Shown here piece by piece: positions 1 through 7,368 of a stretch of 52,245 nt of DNA (positions are counted from its first letter, which is position 1; each line of letters starts with the position of its first letter). The position numbers and the translations under genes were made by a program. Under the pieces are notes generated by a model that saw only the letters and a program-made list of their open reading frames with translations, had not been told where the DNA came from and searched no databases. Origin of the DNA: an uncultured Methylobacillus sp. (lineage in GTDB: Bacteria; Pseudomonadota; Gammaproteobacteria; Burkholderiales; Methylophilaceae); the NCBI GenBank assembly GCA_946478965.1, contig CAMLDQ010000004.1:1-52245 (forward strand), given 5' to 3'.

Positions 1-161
1 TGCTGCAACCGGGCGAGCATTTCCAGTACACCAGTGGTACGGTTATCGCGACCCCAGTGGGCACCATGCATGGCAGTTACCAGATCACCGCAGAAGACGG
101 TACGCAGTTCGAGGCGCAGATTCCGAGCTTTACGCTTTCCGTTCCACGCATACTGCATTGA
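1..161 (+). CDS. apaG: ApaG domain protein, C-terminal part (cut by window edge)
   Basis: The last 52 codons of an open frame run off the left edge and stop at 159-161. The readable part contains the ApaG signature (YTSG, TPVGTMHGSY, then IPSFTL before the terminal LH). ApaG is a small beta-sandwich protein of about 125 residues with an unsettled function, linked in Enterobacteria to cobalt/magnesium handling. It ends 6 nt before mltA, so the two are probably co-transcribed. The identification is firm; the role is not. Confidence 0.9.
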   Translation, partial: LQPGEHFQYTSGTVIATPVGTMHGSYQITAEDGTQFEAQIPSFTLSVPRILH

Positions 162-167
162 AGTCCG

Positions 168-1454
168 ATGCAGTATCGTAGCCTGATTCTATTTTCTCTG
201 TTATTGGTGGCATGTGCGGCGCAGCCGCCCGCCCCGCCAGCGCCCCAGCGTGCTGTGCCACCTCCGGCGCCCGCGCCGGTCCAGGCGAACTGCAGCTGCG
301 AGCCGCAGGAAACCTTGCCGCCGCTCCAAATTCCGGACGTGGAGCGCTATATCCCGCCGGAAGTCCCCGGCAAGCCGGTCGAGGCGCCCAAAGGGCCTGA
401 GTACGGTTTGTTGCGGCCAGTCGAGTGGAAGGCGCTGACTGAGTTCGATCAGGATGACTTAACGGCGGCGTGGGATGGGCTGGTGCGGAGTTGCAATGCG
501 CTCGGTAAACGCGATGTCTGGCGTGTTGCTTGTGCGGCCGTCTCGGGCTTGCAGCATCCGGATAATCAAAGTATCCGGACCTTGTTGCAAGAGCGGTTCA
601 GTCCTTATCAGGTAGTCAATGCGGATGGCAGCGACACGGGCTTGATCACCGGCTACTACCAGCCGTTGCTGAACGGCAGTCTGGTGCCTACGGAACGTTA
701 TCGTTATCCCTTGTATTCGCGCCCGGACAACTTGATTACGGTGGATCTTGCGAGCGAGTATCCAGAACTTGCCGGCCGCCGGGTGCGTGGACGTCTGGAG
801 GGTCGCCGCCTGCTGCCTTATTACAGCCGTGGCGAAATCGATGTGACCCAGTCGCCATTGGCGGGCAGGGAACTGCTCTGGGTCGATGATATCGTCGATC
901 TGTTCTTTCTACAGATTCAGGGTTCGGGCATCATCCAGCTTGAAAACGGCGACCGTATTGCTGTCGGGTACGCCGACCAGAATGGTCAGCCATACCAGTC
1001 GATAGGCCGGTTGCTGATAGAACGTGGAGAGCTGACTCTGGACAAGGCTTCCATGCAGGGCATCAAGGAGTGGGGTCGGCAAAATCCGGATAAGTTGCGG
1101 GATGTGTTGAACAGCAATCCCAGTTACGTCTTTTTCCGAAAACTGCCTACCGGCTTGAGTGGGCCGCTTGGCGCGCTTGGCGTGCCGATTGCCGCAGAGC
1201 GTAGCCTGGCGGTCGATCCCCGTTACATTCCGCTCGGAGCGCCGGTGTTCCTCAGTACCACGTATCCCAATAGCCGTCAGCCTTTGCGCCAGCTGATGCT
1301 CGCGCAGGATACCGGTGGGGCGATCAAGGGCGCCGTACGGGCAGATTTTTATTGGGGCACCGGTTTCGATGCGGGCCGTCAGGCTGGCGCAATGAAGCAG
1401 GCTGGGCGCATGTGGGTGTTGTTGCCGCAGGAGTGGTCCACGGATAAACAGTAG
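168..1454 (+). CDS. mltA: Membrane-bound lytic murein transglycosylase A
   Basis: A 428-residue lipoprotein: a hydrophobic leader ends in the lipobox LLVAC, followed by a Pro/Ala-rich linker that would span the periplasm. The MltA catalytic region covers roughly residues 130-300 and the C-terminal 3D domain residues 320-420. It includes LAVDPRYIPLG and AQDTGGAIKGAVRADFYWG, whose aspartates match the family's catalytic region. MltA cleaves the MurNAc-GlcNAc bond of peptidoglycan, releasing 1,6-anhydromuropeptides, from the inner face of the outer membrane. The length is normal for the family. It starts 6 nt after apaG and is probably in the same transcript. Confidence 0.95.
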   Translation: MQYRSLILFSLLLVACAAQPPAPPAPQRAVPPPAPAPVQANCSCEPQETLPPLQIPDVERYIPPEVPGKPVEAPKGPEYGLLRPVEWKALTEFDQDDLTAAWDGLVRSCNALGKRDVWRVACAAVSGLQHPDNQSIRTLLQERFSPYQVVNADGSDTGLITGYYQPLLNGSLVPTERYRYPLYSRPDNLITVDLASEYPELAGRRVRGRLEGRRLLPYYSRGEIDVTQSPLAGRELLWVDDIVDLFFLQIQGSGIIQLENGDRIAVGYADQNGQPYQSIGRLLIERGELTLDKASMQGIKEWGRQNPDKLRDVLNSNPSYVFFRKLPTGLSGPLGALGVPIAAERSLAVDPRYIPLGAPVFLSTTYPNSRQPLRQLMLAQDTGGAIKGAVRADFYWGTGFDAGRQAGAMKQAGRMWVLLPQEWSTDKQ

Positions 1455-1504
1455 TTTCCATTCTATAATGATGGTATTGCTGGAATCGGCCCCTTCCTAT
1501 CGCC

Positions 1505-3493
1505 ATGGTCACTCCAAACTTTTCATCCAGGCAGCATCGTCGTGTTATGGGCGCGATCCTGGCATTGGTCTGCTGCACTGCCCGGGCGGAGGCGCCGGAT
1601 GCGCTGACGGTCAGGCAATTGACCGAAATTCCATTTGAGCAGCTGCTTACGCTGGAGGTCTCCAGTGCTTCGAAATATCCCCAGAAAATAGGCGAGGCGC
1701 CCTCCGCTGCGGTCGTTGTTTCCGCCGAGGATATCCGTTCCTTCGGCTATCGCACCTTGGCCGACATCTTGCGCAGCATGCCAGGGCTCTATGTCAGCGA
1801 TGACCATAGCTGGAGCTATATCGGGGTGCGCGGGTTTTCCCGGCCAGGCGATTACAACACACGCGTGCTGCTACTGGTCGACGGTTACCGGGTCAACGAC
1901 AACATTTACAACCAAGCTTATATCGGCCGGGAATTTCTGGTGGATGTGGACCTGATCGACCGTGTAGAGTTCATTCCCGGACCTGGCGCTTCGGCCTATG
2001 GCGACAATGCGTTTTTCGGTGTTATCAATGTCATCACAAAGCAGGCCTCTGCAATTGGAGGCAACGTTGCAACGCTGGAAGCCGGCAGTCATGACAGCTA
2101 CAAGGTAGGCTACCAACATGGCGAACGTTTCGAGAACGGCGCCGAACTGGTGGTGTCCGCTACCGGATATAGCAGTCAGGGGCGAGACTGGTTTTTCCCG
2201 GAATACGGTGGGGTCGCACACGACCTGGATGGTGAACGGTACGGCAAATTCTTTGCGAAACTGCATTATCAGGAATGGACGTTCGAGAGTGGCTATATGC
2301 GACGTCCCAAGGCCAATCCGGCTGCGCCTTTTGGCAGCGTTTTCGACGACAGCCGCTATGAAACCGTGGATACGCACGCATTTGCCAGTGCCAATTATTA
2401 TGCCCCTTTCTCGGAGACGCTGGATGTGTCGGGCAACCTGTACTATGGGATGTACGACTACGACGGGACTTATCCTTATGCGACGACCCTGAACATTGAT
2501 CGTTCCCGTGGTCGACGGGCCGGCGCAGAGCTGCGGCTCATCAGCACGGCTTTTGCCGGACACAAATTGATGGGCGGCATCGAATACCAGAAGGATCTGC
2601 GTCAGCTCCAGCAGAATTATGATCTGACGCCCAGGACGACCTACATCGATACCAACGCATCGCCCTACAAATATGGGCTGTTCATACAGGACGAATATGC
2701 GTTGCGTAGTGATCTGCTGCTTAACGCCGGGGTGCGCTATGACCATTATGAATGGTTCGGCGACACCGTTAATCCGCGGTTGGCGCTGATCTATCACACC
2801 GCGCCGGGCGACGACATCAAGCTGATTTACGGTACGGCTTACCGGGCGCCCAATGTCTATGAGATGTTCTATGCCGATGGCGGCGTGACCTACAAGGCCA
2901 ACCCCGACCTGAAACCCGAGAAAATCCGCACTTACGAGCTGGTCTTCGACCGTAATCTTGGTGCCGCATGGCACGGTACCGCATCGCTCTACCATTATCA
3001 GGTGGACCGCTTGATCACCCAGATTACGGATCCTTTGGATGGCAGCCTAGTGTTCGTCAACGAAGCAGGAGTGCGGACCAACGGTGTCGAATTGAGCGTG
3101 GAGAAATCCTGGCAGGGAGGCACGCGGCTCAAGGCGAATGTCAGCTACCAAGATGCCAAGGACCGCATGTCCGGCAGCCGGCTGGTCAATTCTCCGCGCG
3201 TGCTGGGCAAAATGGCGTTGGCCGTACCGGTGGCGACTGTCTGGCAGGCGGGCATGGAGTTGCAGTATACCGGCGCGCGTGCGACGGCGGCTGGGGCGGA
3301 GGTAAGCGGATATACGCTGGCCAATCTGACGCTGAGCCGCAGGGATATTTTGCCAGGACTCGATCTATCGGCGAGCGCCTACAACCTGTTGAACAGGGAA
3401 TATCAGGATCCGGCGGATCCGGGTAGCTTTACGCAGGATGTGCTACGGCAGGATGGTCGCGTACTACGCCTCAAGCTGGATTACAGGTTCTGA
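1505..3493 (+). CDS. TonB-dependent outer-membrane receptor
   Basis: 662 residues with a signal peptide ending near residue 28 (ARA|EAP). A plug domain (about residues 50-165) carries the typical APSAAVVVSAEDI, LRSMPGLYVS and IGVRGFSRPGDY motifs. A long beta-barrel follows, ending in an aromatic residue (DYRF). Such receptors import scarce ligands using TonB energy, but the ligand cannot be told from sequence. A TATAAT hexamer at 1464-1469 may be its -10 element, with no good -35. No riboswitch fits in the 50-bp leader. It is followed 2 nt later by a YfiR-like gene and a GGDEF-EAL gene, so the receptor may feed a c-di-GMP signalling unit (inference). A start at the internal ATG at 1547 is possible but would weaken the signal peptide's basic n-region. 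Confidence 0.9.
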   Translation: MVTPNFSSRQHRRVMGAILALVCCTARAEAPDALTVRQLTEIPFEQLLTLEVSSASKYPQKIGEAPSAAVVVSAEDIRSFGYRTLADILRSMPGLYVSDDHSWSYIGVRGFSRPGDYNTRVLLLVDGYRVNDNIYNQAYIGREFLVDVDLIDRVEFIPGPGASAYGDNAFFGVINVITKQASAIGGNVATLEAGSHDSYKVGYQHGERFENGAELVVSATGYSSQGRDWFFPEYGGVAHDLDGERYGKFFAKLHYQEWTFESGYMRRPKANPAAPFGSVFDDSRYETVDTHAFASANYYAPFSETLDVSGNLYYGMYDYDGTYPYATTLNIDRSRGRRAGAELRLISTAFAGHKLMGGIEYQKDLRQLQQNYDLTPRTTYIDTNASPYKYGLFIQDEYALRSDLLLNAGVRYDHYEWFGDTVNPRLALIYHTAPGDDIKLIYGTAYRAPNVYEMFYADGGVTYKANPDLKPEKIRTYELVFDRNLGAAWHGTASLYHYQVDRLITQITDPLDGSLVFVNEAGVRTNGVELSVEKSWQGGTRLKANVSYQDAKDRMSGSRLVNSPRVLGKMALAVPVATVWQAGMELQYTGARATAAGAEVSGYTLANLTLSRRDILPGLDLSASAYNLLNREYQDPADPGSFTQDVLRQDGRVLRLKLDYRF

Positions 3494-3495
3494 GG

Positions 3496-4020
3496 ATGTA
3501 TTTGCGAGGGGGCCTGCGCGGCCTGATCCTATGGCTGGGTTGTGTGCTTGCGGTCGAAGGCCATGCCGCGTCGGCAGTGTCGGAATACGACCTCAAGGCT
3601 GCCTATATCTACAACTTCGCGTTGTTTACCGTATGGCCAACGGATAAGTCCGATGATGCCAGCCCAATGTCGTTTTGCGTTACCGGGCAATCGCCATTAG
3701 CCGGTGCGATGGAAGGCCTCAAGAACAGAAAGATTCGCGATCGGCGCATCGTAATCCGGGAAATTGCCAGTCCTGAGGAAGGTGCAAGTTGTCATGTGCT
3801 TTATTTGGACGCCTCTGCCATGTCCAGCTTGGTGCAAAGCGTCCGTGATACGGGTACATTAACCGTATCGGACACGAGCGATCCCTTAAGCATGGAAGCC
3901 GTCATCAACATGGCCGTCGAAAATGGCAAACTGGTATTCGATGTCAACCTGCAGAATGCGCGCCGGGCCAAGCTGACGCTGAGCTCCAAGCTGCTCAAAT
4001 TGGCGAGGAATGTGCATTGA
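3496..4020 (+). CDS. YfiR-family (DUF4154) periplasmic protein
   Basis: 174 residues with an N-terminal signal sequence ending near AASA. The DUF4154/YfiR pattern is visible: EYDLKAAYIYNFALFTVWP near the mature N-terminus, a FCVTG strand, and a C-terminal VENGKLVFDVNLQNARRAKLTLSSKLLKLA. In Pseudomonas, YfiR is a periplasmic repressor that binds the diguanylate cyclase YfiN and releases it under redox or envelope stress. The same pairing is likely here, because the next gene encodes a membrane GGDEF-EAL protein and starts essentially at this gene's stop. It starts 2 nt after the receptor stop, so translational coupling is likely. Confidence 0.88.
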   Translation: MYLRGGLRGLILWLGCVLAVEGHAASAVSEYDLKAAYIYNFALFTVWPTDKSDDASPMSFCVTGQSPLAGAMEGLKNRKIRDRRIVIREIASPEEGASCHVLYLDASAMSSLVQSVRDTGTLTVSDTSDPLSMEAVINMAVENGKLVFDVNLQNARRAKLTLSSKLLKLARNVH

Positions 4021-4022
4021 GC

Positions 4023-5942
4023 ATGAATTCCTTGTCGCTCCCCGAATGGCTTGTGGAAAAAACATTCCAGGGCAATCGCTGGAAAGTCGATCTGTTGGTG
4101 ATTTCGGCCGCTTTGCTACTGGCCGGTATTGTGCTGATCGTGGCGGAGTTCATCATCCTGCGTTCTTCCTTGCTGGAGGAGCTGGATGTGCAGATGAAAG
4201 TTGTGCGCGACAGTACCGGAGCCGCGCTAGTGTTCAATGACAAGGATGCTGCCGGCGAAGTGCTGGACACCTTGAAAGCTTCTCCCAGCGTGGATGTCGC
4301 CGTGCTTTACGACGTATCCGGGGGCAAGTTTGCCGAGTATCGCCGGAATTCCGCAGAGTCTGCGCAAGCGCATCTTGGGGCGGATTCGAAATTTTCCCGG
4401 CACGTGTCGCTGACCCATGTCGAATATCTCCAGCCGATACAAGTGGAAGGCAATATGGTCGGCACGGCGTTCATGCGCGCCAATATGCGCCAGCTCTACG
4501 TGCACTTGCTTTGGTATGTGGGGACGACGGTGCTGGTTGTGCTGTCCATTGTCGGTGCGGCCGGGCTGTTGCTGCGACGCATGCGCAGGATGGTGGCGCA
4601 CGCCGAGGAACGCGTGGGGTATCTGGCCTATTTCGATACCGTCACGCAGTTGCCCAATCGTCATGCATTCAACGAGCGTTTCGAAGCCTTGCTGAAGGAA
4701 ATCGCCAAGCGTGGGCACAGCCTGAGTTTGCTGTTCCTGGACCTGGATGATTTCAAGGTGGTGAACGATACGCTTGGGCATCACATCGGGGATTTGCTGT
4801 TGAAAGTAGTTGCGGAAAAACTTTCCGCCTGCGTGCGGCAGGGCGATGCCGTGTACCGTATCGGTGGGGATGAGTTTGCGATGATTTTGGCGGATGTCAG
4901 CGAGCCGGAGGCGGCCGCTATCGTTGCCGAGAAATTCATTCGCGCGCTTAATCGTCCGCTGGTGATTGAGGGGCAGACCCTCTATGTAAGTGCCAGCATC
5001 GGCATCAGTACTTCTCCGCATGACGGCACTGATACGGCGACGCTGCTGCGCAATGCCGATGCGGCGATGTATTTTGCGAAGGAGCGTGGCAAGAACAATT
5101 TTCAGCTGTTCTCCAAGGAAATGCATGAGAAGGCCAGCCTGCGCCTTGCGCTAGAAGGTGATCTGCGCCATGCGCTCGAGCGCAAGGAGTTCGAGCTGCA
5201 TTACCAGCCCATTGTCGACCTCGCCAGCGGGCGTATTGTTGCGGTGGAAGCCCTCATCCGTTGGAACCATAAGGATAAGGGCATGGTGAGCCCTAATGCC
5301 TTTATCCCGCTGGCGGAAACAACCGGCTTGATCGTGCCGATCGGCGAATGGGTGTTGCGCGAGGCCTGCACACATGCCAAGGCATGGCATGCCATGGGGC
5401 ATGATGTGAAGGTCAGCGTGAATCTGTCCGGACGTCAGTTCCGCGAGGAATCGATGATCCAGACCATTCAGGACATCCTGCGTGAGACCGGGCTCGACCC
5501 CAAGCTGTTGGAGCTCGAAATCACCGAGAGCGTGCTGATGGAGCATGCGGAGGTCACGGTGGCGCGCCTGTATCAACTCAAGGACATGGGAATTTATCTT
5601 TCGATCGACGATTTCGGTACCGGGTATTCCTCGATGACTTATCTGAAGCGTTTCCCGGTGGGGAAACTGAAGATCGACCAGAGTTTTATTCGCGATATTC
5701 CGGAGGACAGTGAAGATGTGGCCATTACCGCAGCGACGATCCAGATGGCGCACAGCCTTCGCTTGAAAGTCGTGGCGGAAGGGATAGAAACGCAAGCCCA
5801 GGCAGATTTCCTGAAGGAGCGCGGTTGCGATCTGGGGCAGGGCTACCTGTTCAGCAGGCCGTTAAGGCACGCGATCCTGCTCGACCATTTCCACACCAAC
5901 CTGATGCGGCAGTTCTCACGCAGCAGCGAGACCATCAAATAG
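4023..5942 (+). CDS. Membrane sensor with GGDEF and EAL domains (c-di-GMP turnover)
   Basis: About 639 residues. There are two membrane helices (about 22-45 and 160-183) with a roughly 110-residue periplasmic CHASE8-like segment between them, then a GGDEF domain and a C-terminal EAL domain. GGDEF is intact at residues 281-285, with a product-inhibition RxxD site just upstream (RQGD). The EAL domain has EALIRW at 409 and IDDFGTGYSS, so both synthesis and hydrolysis of c-di-GMP look possible. YfiN/TpbB has the same sensor layout but lacks EAL. The ATG at 4023 is used; an in-frame TTG at 4017 overlaps the YfiR-like stop and is the alternative. Coupled to the upstream YfiR-like gene, it probably responds to periplasmic conditions. 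Confidence 0.93.
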   Translation: MNSLSLPEWLVEKTFQGNRWKVDLLVISAALLLAGIVLIVAEFIILRSSLLEELDVQMKVVRDSTGAALVFNDKDAAGEVLDTLKASPSVDVAVLYDVSGGKFAEYRRNSAESAQAHLGADSKFSRHVSLTHVEYLQPIQVEGNMVGTAFMRANMRQLYVHLLWYVGTTVLVVLSIVGAAGLLLRRMRRMVAHAEERVGYLAYFDTVTQLPNRHAFNERFEALLKEIAKRGHSLSLLFLDLDDFKVVNDTLGHHIGDLLLKVVAEKLSACVRQGDAVYRIGGDEFAMILADVSEPEAAAIVAEKFIRALNRPLVIEGQTLYVSASIGISTSPHDGTDTATLLRNADAAMYFAKERGKNNFQLFSKEMHEKASLRLALEGDLRHALERKEFELHYQPIVDLASGRIVAVEALIRWNHKDKGMVSPNAFIPLAETTGLIVPIGEWVLREACTHAKAWHAMGHDVKVSVNLSGRQFREESMIQTIQDILRETGLDPKLLELEITESVLMEHAEVTVARLYQLKDMGIYLSIDDFGTGYSSMTYLKRFPVGKLKIDQSFIRDIPEDSEDVAITAATIQMAHSLRLKVVAEGIETQAQADFLKERGCDLGQGYLFSRPLRHAILLDHFHTNLMRQFSRSSETIK

Positions 5943-5978
5943 CAACGGGGCTTGAAAGCCCCGTTGCTATTTGATGGT
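5931..5978. terminator. 22-bp perfect inverted repeat, likely bidirectional terminator
   Basis: Arms 5931-5952 and 5957-5978 are perfect reverse complements around a TGAA loop. The left arm covers the last codons and the stop of the GGDEF-EAL gene. The right arm ends 13 bp from the stop of the convergent pqqA. The G+C-rich core (CAACGGGGCT) is flanked by A/T-rich arm ends, giving a U-rich tail in either direction. It most likely ends both converging transcripts. Confidence 0.75.
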
Positions 5979-5991
5979 GCATGCGGCCGGC

Positions 5992-6063
5992 TTAGCGATT
6001 GCAGACGTACATCGTCACTTCGAAACCAAAACGCATTTCAGTTGCTTCAGGTTTGGTCCACAT
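5992..6063 (-). CDS. pqqA: Orphan PqqA precursor peptide
   Basis: A 23-residue PqqA, far from the other pqq genes. It contains the crosslinked Glu and Tyr in E-V-T-M-Y (residues 16 and 20) that become the PQQ skeleton. It differs from the pqqA at 50952 only at residue 6 (Glu here, Gln there). The ATG at 6063 is chosen because AGGAG lies 7 nt upstream; an ATG two codons earlier (6069) is too close to that site. PqqA is modified by PqqE/PqqD and trimmed by PqqF/G. With no other pqq gene nearby, the product must be processed by enzymes encoded elsewhere. The divergent neighbour is a small secreted protein. Confidence 0.93.
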   Translation of the reverse strand: MWTKPEATEMRFGFEVTMYVCNR

Positions 6064-6291
6064 GGTCATGCTCCTTTCTGCAGTTGAATGATGTAACCCT
6101 ATGGTGAGAGCGCTCATGGAGGAAGCGATCTATATGATTGGAGTTTGTTACCTCCTGCAAATTCACCTCGACCCCTGCTAAAACTCATGAAATGCAGGTC
6201 ATGATTTTCATGAATCGGACATGCCTCCCGCTCTTGTACAAGGGGCCATGGGCGGGTACATTGCGCGTTAACATCTTTGGGATCCTCGTAC

Positions 6292-6675
6292 ATGTTGCGT
6301 CATTTGTTTGCAGTGTTGTGCCTTTGGGCTTTTGCAGGGACTGTCGTTCTGGCGGATGAAACCCTCTCCGACGCTGCCGTGGCGACCAGTTTTCAAACGG
6401 GGTTTGATCAGAAATACAAGGAATACCTGAAAGCCGACAGCCAGATGCTGTTGCCATTTCCGAAGCTGGAACTGCAGGAGTGGAAAAATCTGGCGCAAAC
6501 CAGGTCGTTACAGCAGTTATATGTTGAGCCTGACCGGTTTTACAACAACAAGGTCTACACTTTTACCTTGTACAAAGCTGCCGATGACGGCAGTTATTAT
6601 CTTGACGCCAAAGGGGGATTCTGGGGGATGGATGAATTGGTGTACGGGCCTCTGCAAGAGCAGGAGCTGAAATGA
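6292..6675 (+). CDS. Small secreted protein of unknown function
   Basis: 127 residues from the ATG at 6292. A signal peptide (LFAVLCLWAFAGTVVLA|DE) is followed by a roughly 107-residue mature domain rich in aromatic residues, with PFPKLELQEWKNL and the segment DAKGGFWGMDELVYGP. No family is recognised. It has no cysteines after the signal peptide and no lipobox. It is divergent from the orphan pqqA, with a 228-bp shared upstream region. The codon pattern and signal peptide support a real gene. Confidence 0.75.
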   Translation: MLRHLFAVLCLWAFAGTVVLADETLSDAAVATSFQTGFDQKYKEYLKADSQMLLPFPKLELQEWKNLAQTRSLQQLYVEPDRFYNNKVYTFTLYKAADDGSYYLDAKGGFWGMDELVYGPLQEQELK

Positions 6676-6827
6676 AGGCAGCCGTGCTTTCCGGCCGAAT
6701 TGCCCGGGTTTGCGGAGTAAGGGTTAGGCACTATTGAAGGAGCGTTTTGCAAGGCGTACCATCACTCTGCAATGCAACGCAGGATGCCTCAGGGAGACGG
6801 ATCCAACGACGACAGGAGGATGCGCTC

Positions 6828-7004
6828 ATGTGCTATTTTGCCGAATGGGATGAACGATTTCAGAAGGCCGCGAAAACAGTGCGTCAAGCTGATGCGATGA
6901 TGGAGCACACCGCCGCTCAGGCAGTGCGTCAGCCTATCCCTTCAGAAACTGAGCGGTCATTGAAAGAACAGCAGGCTACCGAACCTGCCGAAGCGTTCGG
7001 CTGA
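6828..7004 (+). CDS. Small hypothetical protein (58 aa)
   Basis: Starts at ATG 6828 behind a strong ACAGGAGG ribosome site and ends 20 bp before a clean intrinsic terminator. The peptide (MCYFAEWDERF..., then a Gln/Glu/Ala-rich helical stretch) has no signal peptide or recognisable motif. It is probably cytosolic and helical. The good ribosome site plus terminator argue for a real, separately transcribed gene. The function is unknown. Confidence 0.6.
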   Translation: MCYFAEWDERFQKAAKTVRQADAMMEHTAAQAVRQPIPSETERSLKEQQATEPAEAFG

Positions 7005-7024
7005 TTCGAGTTTGCGTGCTTTTG

Positions 7025-7045
7025 CCCCGCTTCGGCGGGGTTTTT
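7025..7045 (+). terminator. Intrinsic terminator
   Basis: Stem CCCCGC (7025-7030), tetraloop TTCG (7031-7034), stem GCGGGG (7035-7040), then five T. Textbook form, directly after the 58-aa gene. Confidence 0.9.
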
Positions 7046-7059
7046 AATGCCGTATCCTG

Positions 7060-7227
7060 CTATACACAGTCACAGTAATCGTCGATGTGGCTGACGAAAT
7101 ACTCGCGTTGTGATGTGGATTCCACCCGCGGTGTTTCCTGAGGGTCCAGCGAAGCGTCAGGTTGATGGCTGGAAAGCAGGCGAATGAAGGCGGCGTAAAG
7201 CGCTTGCAAAACGGATACTTCTTTCAT
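7060..7227 (-). CDS. Small hypothetical protein (55 aa)
   Basis: A 55-codon frame on the minus strand from ATG 7227. The first half is amphipathic (MKEVSVLQALYAAFIRLL) and the C-terminus ends in REYFVSHIDDYCDCV with two cysteines one residue apart. No family is recognised with confidence. The REYF...ID ending loosely recalls the short DUF3563-type peptides of betaproteobacteria, but the match is too weak to name. It is convergent with the 58-aa gene, and both could use the hairpin at 7025-7040. Confidence 0.45.
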   Translation of the reverse strand: MKEVSVLQALYAAFIRLLSSHQPDASLDPQETPRVESTSQREYFVSHIDDYCDCV

Positions 7228-7368
7228 GATGCATTTTCCTTGTGGGAAGTTTCAACTGCCCGGGATTGTGTCCCGGTGACTGCTTAGATTCTGCTTCGCT
7301 TGCATGGTTCGCGCAAAGCCAGCGTTATGATAGTGGAAATTCTGCGGCCCATGTTAGCAATCTGCACA

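Noticed and set aside
1456..1485. TTCCA-N20-TGGAA flanking the TATAAT upstream of the TonB receptor
   Set aside because: Arms of only 5 bp with a long spacer; not distinguishable from chance.
6185..6213. TCATGAAA...TTTCATGA inverted repeat between orphan pqqA and the secreted gene
   Set aside because: Short arms with a 13-bp spacer in AT-rich DNA; could be chance and no second copy was found near the main pqqA.
6672..6737. 21-codon frame overlapping the secreted protein's stop (ATGA) with AGGAG upstream
   Set aside because: The AGGAG is explained by the codons of the upstream gene; too short to judge. Mentioned in a finding but not listed as a gene.
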